From NCBI GenBank assembly GCA_946497375.1, contig CAMMKE010000039.1:1-10225 (forward strand): 10,225 bases of DNA. The letters run 5' to 3'. Of this stretch, positions 1 through 6,033 are shown piece after piece (position 1 is the first letter of the stretch; each line of letters begins with the position of its first letter). Source of the DNA: an uncultured Mycoplasmatota bacterium (GTDB lineage Bacteria; Bacillota_I; Bacilli_A; RF39; UBA660). Below the pieces are notes generated by a model, which had not been told where the DNA came from, did no database searches, and saw only the letters and a program-made list of their open reading frames with translations. Position numbers and translations under genes: made by a program.

Positions 1-16
1 GTTGTAAAAAACTTAC

Positions 17-35
17 CTATCGCTTTTCACGATAG
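17..35. repeat. Small inverted repeat (hairpin) at left edge
   Basis: CTATCG (17-22) and CGATAG (30-35) are perfect inverted copies separated by a 7-nt loop. The stem has a few G-C pairs, which stands out in this AT-rich gap. No T-tract follows on either strand, so it is not a standard intrinsic terminator. It sits about 60 bp from the tandem repeats at 99-162 and may belong to the same element or to the end of a gene outside the window. Its function is unknown. Confidence 0.45.
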
Positions 36-98
36 AACCTGCCACACACCACCTATTATAATAATAGCATAGAAAAAGATTCTCTTCAACTGAACATA

Positions 99-162
99 GA
101 AAATATTTACTTTTTTCTGTGAAAATATTTACTTTTTTTGTGAAAATATTTACTTTTTTCTT
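99..162. repeat. Three tandem 21-22 bp direct repeats
   Basis: Three consecutive copies (99-120, 121-141, 142-162) share the core GAAAATATTTACTTTTTT and differ only in the last few bases and the length of the T-run. Each copy holds the self-complementary AAATATTT. The spacing of 22 and 21 bp is about two helical turns, which would put all three cores on one face of the DNA. Such arrays occur as iterons, as operator arrays, and at the ends of some insertion sequences (the IS21 family has several short repeats near each end). No transposase gene is visible, so the role remains open. Confidence 0.85.
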
Positions 163-223
163 ACTTATCATTAATTCAAATCATGATTATTATAAAACTA
201 TTGTAGAGAATTTTTGGTTAAAT

Positions 224-263
224 AAAAAGTAACTATTTCAAAGTTTTGATATAATTACTTTTT
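224..263 (-). terminator. Possible AT-rich terminator after ogt
   Basis: On the minus strand AAAAAGTAA (263-255) and TTACTTTTT (232-224) form a 9-bp perfect stem around a 22-nt loop. The right arm ends in five T, giving a terminator-like U-run. The TAA stop codon of the alkyltransferase gene lies inside the left arm. With only one G-C pair and a long loop the stem is weak, so this is a candidate end of the five-gene unit rather than a firm call. The arms are inverted copies, so it could also act on the plus strand. Confidence 0.4.
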
Positions 264-719
264 GTTATTAGATTCTAATTTTAAAAGGTATTCTTTTTTT
301 TCTATATCAGATACATAGTTTCCTATATCATTATCATCTTTTACTACCCTATGACATGGTAAAATGATTGGACAAGGATTCTCATTTAAAACAGTTATAA
401 CTGGACTAATCATCTCTTCATTTCCTAAAAATCTAGCAACATCTTTATAAGTTAATGTTTCTCCATATGGAATATGACTCACAACTTCTAAGACTCTTTT
501 TTCAAGTCCTGATACTAAATAATTATAAAAGGAAAATGAAGTAAGTTCTCCTTTAAAATATAAATCTAATTCTTCTTTAACTTTAATACTTAATCTATTC
601 TCTCTTTCTTCTTCTGTTTGTTCATCAATAAAAGTTAATGATAAGACATCATAATGACTAGTATTAATTCTAATTATTCCAATAGGGCTCTCATAAAAAG
701 AAAGATAACTAACATGCAT
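255..719 (-). CDS. ogt: O6-alkylguanine-DNA alkyltransferase (Ogt/MGMT type), arginine finger lost
   Basis: A 154-aa suicide repair protein that moves an alkyl group from O6-alkylguanine or O4-alkylthymine in DNA to its own cysteine. The active-site PCHRV motif is at 121-125 (acceptor Cys122, His123). By counting from human MGMT, Tyr91 (Tyr114), Asn114 (Asn137) and Glu149 (Glu172) are all kept, and the winged-helix IPYGETLTY segment is at 83-91. The unusual point is position 105: the arginine finger that replaces the flipped base (human Arg128, in a RAVG motif) is Ser, in a SPVI context. The glycine-rich stretch after PCHRV is also altered (IGNYVSD). The start ATG has AAGGAG at 733-728 with 8-nt spacing, overlapping the stop of the upstream gene, so it is the last gene of a coupled unit. 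The fold and the cysteine are clear; efficiency on DNA is uncertain. Confidence 0.9.
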   Translation of the reverse strand: MHVSYLSFYESPIGIIRINTSHYDVLSLTFIDEQTEEERENRLSIKVKEELDLYFKGELTSFSFYNYLVSGLEKRVLEVVSHIPYGETLTYKDVARFLGNEEMISPVITVLNENPCPIILPCHRVVKDDNDIGNYVSDIEKKEYLLKLESNNKK

Positions 720-731
720 AATAACTACTCC

Positions 732-1304
732 TTAAAACAATTTTACAAATAGACTATAGAATATCAAGGTGAGTGGTTTACCTACTAATATTATAATAAG
801 AAATTTTCTAAAGGTCAAATTACTAATTCCTGCGATATAGCATAATAAATCATCTGGGGCTCCTGGTAAAAGAATTCCCCAAAAGAATATTGCTTCAAAC
901 TTTTTTGTTCTAATATATTTTAAGTATTTATTAATTGTATCTTCTTTAAATAGTTTTTTTATAAGTGGAAGACCAAAGTTTCTACTTAGCATATAAGAAA
1001 CTATACTACCTAATGTTAGGCCCAAGTAATTATAGATAAAGCCTTCTATAGGTCCAAAAGCAAGAGGCCCAACAAGACAAGAGGCGCCTCCTGGTATAAC
1101 AGGAAATACTACTTGAACTATTTGAAGTAAAAGAAAGATTATGGGTCCTATAATACCATATTTTTTTATTCTATCTACTAAAACTTCAGGGCTTGTTAAA
1201 AGATTCATCTTAACAGCATATATGATAAATGCTACTAAAAGTATGGTTATGATAACTGTTGTTATTGTCATTATTCTCTTTAATCTTTGTCCATCTTTAT
1301 CCAT
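732..1304 (-). CDS. TVP38/TMEM64 (DedA-superfamily, VTT domain) membrane protein
   Basis: A 190-aa integral membrane protein of the VTT (SNARE-associated Golgi/DedA) superfamily. Family knowledge: eukaryotic relatives TMEM41B and VMP1 are lipid scramblases, and bacterial DedA members move undecaprenyl phosphate or other lipids. An N-terminal membrane helix spans about 12-32. The VTT core follows: FPVIPGG at 67-73, a re-entrant-like segment rich in Gly and Pro at 70-100, YMLSRNFG at 104-111, and the second hallmark GILLPGAPDDLLCYIAG at 143-159, then a last helix at about 165-187. The Asp pair 151-152 sits where acidic residues of DedA proteins matter for function. The start has TCCTCC on the plus strand (GGAGGA, 1316-1311) 6 nt away. 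The gene lies 51 nt after the MYG1-like gene and 12 nt before ogt. The substrate is unknown; the superfamily call is firm. Confidence 0.85.
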   Translation of the reverse strand: MDKDGQRLKRIMTITTVIITILLVAFIIYAVKMNLLTSPEVLVDRIKKYGIIGPIIFLLLQIVQVVFPVIPGGASCLVGPLAFGPIEGFIYNYLGLTLGSIVSYMLSRNFGLPLIKKLFKEDTINKYLKYIRTKKFEAIFFWGILLPGAPDDLLCYIAGISNLTFRKFLIIILVGKPLTLIFYSLFVKLF

Positions 1305-1355
1305 CTTTATTCCTCCATTTATTATTGTAACCCAAACTATTATTAATTACTACTA

Positions 1356-2267
1356 TTATTCTTTCTCATTTACATCTAAAGCGATTTCTGCAAGTTTTTT
1401 AGCAGTATCTAAAGTACTAGCTGTCATTAAAAATCTATTAGTATGACAAAATAGTGAGCCTTTTATTCCTGTTACTTCTTCTAAATCACTATTAGAAAGG
1501 CCTCCCCAGCTCTTTGGAAAATAGACTCTACTAGTTTTATCAGTAGTACTAATAGGAACTGTTTTAATACCATAACCTCCTCTATTAGAAGGATAGATTA
1601 CAAATTTTATTTTTTTACCAGCAAGAGATGTTAAAACTGTCTCTTCATAAGGTAAGTATTCATCTAATATAAGTAGTGGTCCTTTAGTTTTATTAAGAAG
1701 CTTTTTTACTTTATCCCCAGCTTCTACTTTACCTACTACATTCTTTAATTCTTCAGTTAATATAGACTCTGCAAGATTAACGGCTTTAATAAACTGTTCA
1801 TCTTCACTATCATTACTTAAGTAACTAGGATTATATATTTTAATAATATCGCTTACTGTCTTTACTTTATAATTTGCTTTCACATCAGGGAAAATACCAT
1901 TATCGATGGCATCTATTCCTTCTATAAAGTCTTTTACAAAATAATTATAGATAGCTTTAGTATTTTTTAGTTTCATTTTCTTTAAAAAGTCTATACCAAA
2001 CTCTTCAAAAAGGAGTCCAAATGATGAATATTTTATTCCATTATCTCTAACTCTAGCATCACTTTGATGATGGTCAAACTTACCTTTGCCAATATCATAG
2101 ACAAGGGTATTATGTGAGATATCTATAGGTACTTCACTTACTCTTATGACTTTAAAATTACTAAAATAAAGAGAAAGAAAAGCAGTTGCAAAAACTTCAT
2201 CAGCATGCATTGTTCCATTATGAGTAATACCATTCGCTTCCTTTATATCTTTAACTAATGTAATCAT
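1356..2267 (-). CDS. MYG1 family (UPF0160) predicted metal-dependent hydrolase
   Basis: A 303-aa protein of the MYG1/UPF0160 family. The human member has been described as an RNA exonuclease; bacterial members are not well characterised. Motifs in order: THNGTMHADE at 15-24, DIGKGKFDHHQ at 58-68, YSSFG at 80-84, EGIDAIDNGI at 116-125, and the C-terminal block from WGGL (254-257) through VTGIKGSLFCH (265-275). The His and Asp residues of these motifs are likely metal ligands, as in DHH-type phosphoesterases. The family usually has WRGL; here it is WGGL. The ATG overlaps the TGA stop of the glycosyltransferase (ATGA), with AAGGAT at 2281-2276 and 8-nt spacing, so translation is probably coupled. 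The next Met (20) lies inside the first motif, so this start is needed. The natural substrate is not known; a nucleic-acid or nucleotide phosphodiester is the best guess. Confidence 0.88.
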   Translation of the reverse strand: MITLVKDIKEANGITHNGTMHADEVFATAFLSLYFSNFKVIRVSEVPIDISHNTLVYDIGKGKFDHHQSDARVRDNGIKYSSFGLLFEEFGIDFLKKMKLKNTKAIYNYFVKDFIEGIDAIDNGIFPDVKANYKVKTVSDIIKIYNPSYLSNDSEDEQFIKAVNLAESILTEELKNVVGKVEAGDKVKKLLNKTKGPLLILDEYLPYEETVLTSLAGKKIKFVIYPSNRGGYGIKTVPISTTDKTSRVYFPKSWGGLSNSDLEEVTGIKGSLFCHTNRFLMTASTLDTAKKLAEIALDVNEKE

Positions 2268-3511
2268 TTTTCATCATCCTTTTCTATATTATCAGTATGT
2301 TCAATTTTTTCCCAAGTTAAATCTTTATTTTTCAAAGCCAAATACAAACACTTTACATAGCTTGCTAAAAATAAAGGGTTAAAAAACAAGGATTTTATCT
2401 TCATCTTTTTATTTAGTCTTAGATTATCTTTTTCTTTTATTAAAAGTATTCCTGTAAAAAGTAATAGGACAATGTAAATTGCAAGTATTATTAAGAAAAA
2501 TTGTAATAGTAAAGTATAAACTTCTATCTTTACAATAGAGTTTGATATTATTCTGAAGATTAGATTTGCAAGGTATAAAATAACACTAATAACAAACAAA
2601 ACATAGGGTTTTACTCCTACTAAAGCAATATAGACAGAAGGATAGTTATTATCTTTTCTACTTGCTTTGTTCTTTAATAAAGGGTAATACTTTCTTCTTG
2701 AATCAAAATAACCTTTTACCCATCTTGTTCTTTGTTTAATCGTAGTAGCATAATCAGTTGGTTGTTCATCAAAATACTTTGCTTTAATATTGTAAAAAGA
2801 AGTTAAATCATTCAAAGTAGCATATAAAGTAAATTCATAATCTTCTGTTAGACTATTAAAGGGATATCCTCCTAGTTCTTCTAATATTTCTCCTTTAATA
2901 TAAAATCCTGTACCACTAACAGTTAGAGTTAGATTATGTTTCATTTTATAATTATTAGAGAAGGTATTAATCATCGAAAAAGTTAGCGAAGAACATGCTG
3001 AAAAAATACTAGAATTACCATTTTTAGTATTACGATAACCTATACCTATATCATACCCTTTTTTATAAGTTTTAACCATTTCTTTGAAATAATTTCTATC
3101 TAAAACATTATCAGCATCGAAGATAAAATATGCATCATAGTGCTTTTTCTTTTTTAATATCTCTTTAATCGCATCGTCAAGGGCATAACCTTTTCTTCTT
3201 CTATTAGTTAAATTTTTACGATAGATAATATTAATACCTCTTTCTTTGGCAATAGAAACAGTCTTATCTTTTCTACTTTCAACAATAATATAAATATCTT
3301 TAGAATCTATTTTAAAGGTTTGATTTTTTATACTGTCTAAGAGATTAGAGATTACTTTAGATTCATCTCTTGCCGGTATTAAGACAGCAAAATTAGGTTC
3401 TTCATAAGTTCTTTTTAATTTTATTTTAGAGCCTTTTAAAGCGACTATATATTCTTTAATTAATAAAAACCAAGCAATAAATATTAGAATTAAACAAATT
3501 AATGTTATCAT
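2264..3511 (-). CDS. Membrane-anchored family 2 glycosyltransferase
   Basis: A 415-aa processive-type or lipid-linked GT2 enzyme expected to move a sugar from a nucleotide sugar to a carrier or glycan at the inner face of the membrane. An N-terminal helix (2-24) precedes the GT-A domain. Visible motifs are FAVLIPARDE (41-50), the metal- and UDP-binding FDADN (131-135), GTGFYI (200-205), the catalytic-base motif TED (222-224) and QRTRW (260-264). This set resembles cellulose synthase and hyaluronan synthase type enzymes. C-terminal membrane helices lie at about 293-320 and 330-357, with a possible third segment at 373-393. The frame stays open 108 nt further upstream, but that part overlaps the CmpB-like gene. 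I choose the ATG at 3511 because GAAAGGG lies at 3526-3520 with 8-nt spacing and it follows the upstream TAG by one base. It ends in the only TGA of the window, overlapping the MYG1 start. The acceptor is unknown. Confidence 0.85.
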   Translation of the reverse strand: MITLICLILIFIAWFLLIKEYIVALKGSKIKLKRTYEEPNFAVLIPARDESKVISNLLDSIKNQTFKIDSKDIYIIVESRKDKTVSIAKERGINIIYRKNLTNRRRKGYALDDAIKEILKKKKHYDAYFIFDADNVLDRNYFKEMVKTYKKGYDIGIGYRNTKNGNSSIFSACSSLTFSMINTFSNNYKMKHNLTLTVSGTGFYIKGEILEELGGYPFNSLTEDYEFTLYATLNDLTSFYNIKAKYFDEQPTDYATTIKQRTRWVKGYFDSRRKYYPLLKNKASRKDNNYPSVYIALVGVKPYVLFVISVILYLANLIFRIISNSIVKIEVYTLLLQFFLIILAIYIVLLLFTGILLIKEKDNLRLNKKMKIKSLFFNPLFLASYVKCLYLALKNKDLTWEKIEHTDNIEKDDEK

Positions 3512-3512
3512 A

Positions 3513-4196
3513 CTACTTACCCTTTCTAACTTTAAAGTCCATATTAGGAAAACTTTTAGATAGAACACTATCAGGATAGACTCTATCATATAATCTACCA
3601 ACTGGAGTGATAGGTTCAATACTCTCTCTTCTCATAGCACTTCTAAATAAAGCAGTCCATGATATAAACATATCAATTATTAAGAATATTAGTAAGAAAT
3701 AATAGATGATATTACCAACATTAACAGGTATTTTTTCAATTAACTTAGATATAAAAGGATAAATTATTTTGGCAAAGATAAGAGCGAAGGCTCCCCATAC
3801 CAACATATATGGAATTGTAGTTCTTCCTCCAATATTTAAAAAGTAACTAGAGTAATCCCAAGACCTCGTATGAGTAAATATTTCTTGTAATAAACTTATT
3901 AAGTATTCAAAACCTCCTCCTAATAGGCATCCATAGATATAGGTTTTAATATTAGAATAGTTTGGTTTAACTAATAAATAAACAAAAAGTACTGCCCCTG
4001 CTCCATAGATAGGACTAAAAGGGCCATAAATTACTCCTCGTCTTAGTTCCCAGACAATATCTCCTGTGGCAAGATAAACTTTAACTAAATTAAGAATTTG
4101 TTCATAAAAAGCTCCAAAGATAGAACCTATTACAAATATTAAAAATAATTTCTTACCACAAAATCCTTTTGCAAATACTTCTTTTTTACTACTCAT
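3513..4196 (-). CDS. CmpB-type putative permease-like membrane protein (ABC_trans_CmpB)
   Basis: A 227-aa polytopic membrane protein matching the family called putative ABC-transporter permease CmpB type, common in Firmicutes. Family hallmarks seen: RRGVIYGPFSPIYG at 52-65, WDYS at 113-116, GGRTTIPYMLVWG at 123-135, and the C-terminal YDRVYPDS (203-210) with FPNMDF (216-221). Membrane helices are at about 16-38, 58-77, 84-105, 128-150 and 162-183. No ATP-binding partner gene lies beside it, so true ABC transport is doubtful; the family name is inherited and its function is not established. The start has AAGGGG at 4210-4205 with 8-nt spacing, and the promoter at 4223-4251 makes it the first gene of the left-hand unit. 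The glycosyltransferase follows after one base, which suggests a joint envelope role. Confidence 0.82.
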   Translation of the reverse strand: MSSKKEVFAKGFCGKKLFLIFVIGSIFGAFYEQILNLVKVYLATGDIVWELRRGVIYGPFSPIYGAGAVLFVYLLVKPNYSNIKTYIYGCLLGGGFEYLISLLQEIFTHTRSWDYSSYFLNIGGRTTIPYMLVWGAFALIFAKIIYPFISKLIEKIPVNVGNIIYYFLLIFLIIDMFISWTALFRSAMRRESIEPITPVGRLYDRVYPDSVLSKSFPNMDFKVRKGK

Positions 4197-4222
4197 ACTA
4201 CATACCCCTTCAATTTGGTGTT

Positions 4223-4251
4223 ATAATACCATATTTTATGTAAATTAGCAA
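4223..4251 (-). promoter_or_regulatory. Sigma-A type promoter for the CmpB-GT2-MYG1-VTT-ogt unit
   Basis: Reading the minus strand, TTGCTA (4251-4246) is followed by a 17-bp spacer and TATTAT (4228-4223). Both hexamers are close to TTGACA and TATAAT, and the spacer is optimal. The predicted start of transcription is near 4216, giving a leader of about 20 nt with the AAGGGG ribosome site of the first gene. It lies between the miaA terminator and the next ATG, as expected for a new transcription unit. Confidence 0.65.
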
Positions 4252-4253
4252 GG

Positions 4254-4276
4254 AAAAGCAACCAAATAATGGTTGC
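4254..4276 (-). terminator. Intrinsic terminator after miaA
   Basis: On the minus strand GCAACC (4276-4271), a 7-nt loop, and GGTTGC (4263-4258) form a perfect 6-bp stem with four G-C pairs, followed directly by TTTT (4257-4254). It begins 5 nt after the miaA stop codon. The T-tract is short, so some readthrough is likely, but form and placement fit a rho-independent terminator for the right-hand gene set. Confidence 0.7.
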
Positions 4277-4281
4277 ATATG

Positions 4282-5160
4282 TTAATTATTAGTTTCATCT
4301 ATATAATTAATAACTTCTATTTTTGTTTTATTAAAGTCATCATAATTAGTATTAAACCACTTAAGATTAAACTGATGATTAAAGAAAGTATATTGTCTTT
4401 TAGCATAATGTCTTGAGTTTTTCTTTATATCATCTTTTACTTCATCTAAAGTTTTTTCATGATTAAAGTATGGAATAAATTCTTTATAACCTATTGCAGT
4501 ATTTAAAGCTTTAGAAGTATTAAACTCATCTTTTAAAGATTCTACTTCTTCTAATAGGCCATTATTAAACATGATATCTACTCTTTTATTAATCTTATCA
4601 TATAAAGTATTTCTATCAGTAGTTAATCCTATAAAGATAGTATCTTTATATAAAAGGTTATTCCCATCGTTAGTAATAGTCTCATTGTTTTCTAGTTTAT
4701 TTAATAGCCTTACTAATCTTTTTCTATTGTTTACATGAGGTAATTCTTCTACATTATAAGATTTTATTTTATTAAGTATCTCTTCATTAGTTAAATCATT
4801 ATATTCTTTATAAGTTGTACCTTCTGTAAAATTATAATCAAAAAGTACTGCTTTTAAATATAGACCTGTTCCTCCTACTAAGATAATATTTTTATTTTCT
4901 TTTAGAAGTTTATCTATTAAACATCTTGCATCTTTTTGATAATCATAAACAGAATAGTTTTTATCAAGTGATACATTACTAAGTAAATGATGAGGTACTC
5001 CTTCCATTTCTTCTTTAGTTACTTTAGCAGTACCTATATCTAACTTAACATAGACTTGCATAGCATCAAAATTAATAACTTCGGCATTATAATGTTTAGC
5101 AAGTGCTATACTTAAAGCAGTTTTACCAACAGCAGTTGGTCCTAATATGGCAATTATCAT
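4282..5160 (-). CDS. miaA: tRNA dimethylallyltransferase MiaA
   Basis: A 292-aa enzyme that adds a dimethylallyl group from DMAPP to N6 of A37 in tRNAs reading UNN codons, the first step to i6A and ms2i6A. It starts with the P-loop GPTAVGKT at 7-14. Then come the FDAMQVY segment (31-37), DIGTAK (41-46), GVPHHLL (54-60), LVGGTGLYLKAVL (94-106), the NNRKRL stretch, the AIGYKEF motif, and RHYAKRQYTFF near the C terminus (usually RRYAKRQLTWF). The length is normal or slightly short for the family. Most members have Asp-Ser at 32-33; here it is Asp-Ala. The ATG has AGGAGA at 5171-5166 with a 5-nt gap, overlapping the stop of the hydrolase 9 nt upstream, so the two genes are probably cotranscribed. 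The mutL-miaA neighbourhood is widespread in bacteria. Identity is firm. Confidence 0.95.
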   Translation of the reverse strand: MIIAILGPTAVGKTALSIALAKHYNAEVINFDAMQVYVKLDIGTAKVTKEEMEGVPHHLLSNVSLDKNYSVYDYQKDARCLIDKLLKENKNIILVGGTGLYLKAVLFDYNFTEGTTYKEYNDLTNEEILNKIKSYNVEELPHVNNRKRLVRLLNKLENNETITNDGNNLLYKDTIFIGLTTDRNTLYDKINKRVDIMFNNGLLEEVESLKDEFNTSKALNTAIGYKEFIPYFNHEKTLDEVKDDIKKNSRHYAKRQYTFFNHQFNLKWFNTNYDDFNKTKIEVINYIDETNN

Positions 5161-5169
5161 AAATCTCTC

Positions 5170-6033
5170 CTATAAATTAAAATTTTTATTTATCCAATTA
5201 AAAATGAAATTTGCTATTTCTTTTTCTTTATTTTTATAAGTATGACCTGTATTATCAATTATTTTATATTCAAAATTCTTACAGTTTAATGCTCTATCTT
5301 TTAATAAATCTAAATGTTGATAATAATCTTCTTCATTAGAGCCAGAAAAAGTAAGGATTGGAACGTCTATTGTTTCAAATTGTTCCCAATGTTCTTTATT
5401 AGAAATAACTGGTAGATTATCAAGATTAGAATTTTCATTATACCAATTATAATAAGTAAGAGAACTCATATACATATAATCTTCTATCATTTTATGAAGT
5501 AATTTTGTTGGTTCACTATTATCTATATTCTTCTTTGCTTCCGATAATAATTCTTTATAATCAGGCTCCAATAACAAATGGGAACTAATCATATCTGGAG
5601 CACTTGCAAGGATTATTCCTAAAATATTAGGATGTTTTTTATAATAATAGTAAATGACTTTATTACATCCATAACTATGTCCTAATAAAATAATTCTTTT
5701 ATATCCTTTATCTTTTGCAGTTTGTATCGCTAAATCTATATCATAAATACAGTCTTCAAATACTTCATACATACATCCGTATCTTTTAAATGAACCATCC
5801 ATCATGACTATATCATTTTCTATAGAGTGACCTCTGTTATGTTCATAAATAAAACCAATATTTTTTTCCGATAATACCTTTCCCCATACAGTAGCAAAGT
5901 AATTGTCTACAATTGTTCCACACATACCATGTATACATATAACACATATATCTTTTACTTTACTTTCAAAATGTACCATAGGCAACATTAATCCATCTAC
6001 AGTATAAACATTATTAATAAATTCAATGTTCAT
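5170..6033 (-). CDS. Alpha/beta hydrolase (serine hydrolase, substrate unknown)
   Basis: A 287-aa cytosolic alpha/beta-hydrolase-fold protein; no signal peptide or membrane helix is seen. The nucleophile elbow GHSYG is at 118-122 (Ser120). HGMCGT at 35-40 supplies the oxyanion region, and EHNRGHS at 64-70 follows a core strand. LASAPDM (142-148) comes after the next core strand. The likely acid is in SGSNEEDY (230-237), by position one of Glu234, Glu235 or Asp236, and the catalytic His is His264 in NTGHTY. Residues 150-210 form a cap rich in Tyr and Met. It could be an esterase, lipase-like enzyme or peptidase; I cannot choose between them. The start has GAGGAGG at 6047-6041, one of the strongest ribosome sites in the window. 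It lies between mutL and miaA, where it has no obvious functional link. Confidence 0.85.
   Translation of the reverse strand: MNIEFINNVYTVDGLMLPMVHFESKVKDICVICIHGMCGTIVDNYFATVWGKVLSEKNIGFIYEHNRGHSIENDIVMMDGSFKRYGCMYEVFEDCIYDIDLAIQTAKDKGYKRIILLGHSYGCNKVIYYYYKKHPNILGIILASAPDMISSHLLLEPDYKELLSEAKKNIDNSEPTKLLHKMIEDYMYMSSLTYYNWYNENSNLDNLPVISNKEHWEQFETIDVPILTFSGSNEEDYYQHLDLLKDRALNCKNFEYKIIDNTGHTYKNKEKEIANFIFNWINKNFNL

Larger units (their letters stand above)
1..254. other. Non-coding left edge, 254 bp
   Basis: No gene is supported here. The stretch holds the hairpin at 17-35, the triple repeat at 99-162 and the left arm and loop of the hairpin that follows the alkyltransferase gene. The only open frame of note runs on the minus strand from 171 to 13 (52 codons). 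It is translated mostly from the repeats, has no ribosome-binding site, and is not called as a gene. Confidence 0.6.

Noticed and set aside
99..162. CRISPR array
   Set aside because: The repeats are directly adjacent with no unique spacers, are only 21-22 bp, are very AT-rich, and no cas gene is present.
13..171. Minus-strand open frame of 52 codons across the tandem repeats
   Set aside because: Its first half is just the translated 21-bp repeats, no Shine-Dalgarno precedes the ATG at 171, and no domain is recognisable. The tail after the repeats could be the end of something real, but this cannot be shown from the window.
1141..1446. Plus-strand open frame of 101 codons
   Set aside because: It lies antisense to the VTT-domain gene and the end of the MYG1 gene, both of which have clear family motifs. 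Its start has no ribosome-binding site and its product is low-complexity hydrophobic sequence with no recognisable domain.
3512..3619. N-terminal extension of the glycosyltransferase up to an ATG at 3619
   Set aside because: It would overlap 107 bases of the CmpB-like coding sequence, adds no GT2 motif, and the ATG at 3511 has a proper ribosome site one base after the upstream stop.
3513..4196. True ABC transporter permease function
   Set aside because: The family name suggests it, but no ATP-binding subunit or binding protein lies nearby and the family's function is not established, so only the family is named.
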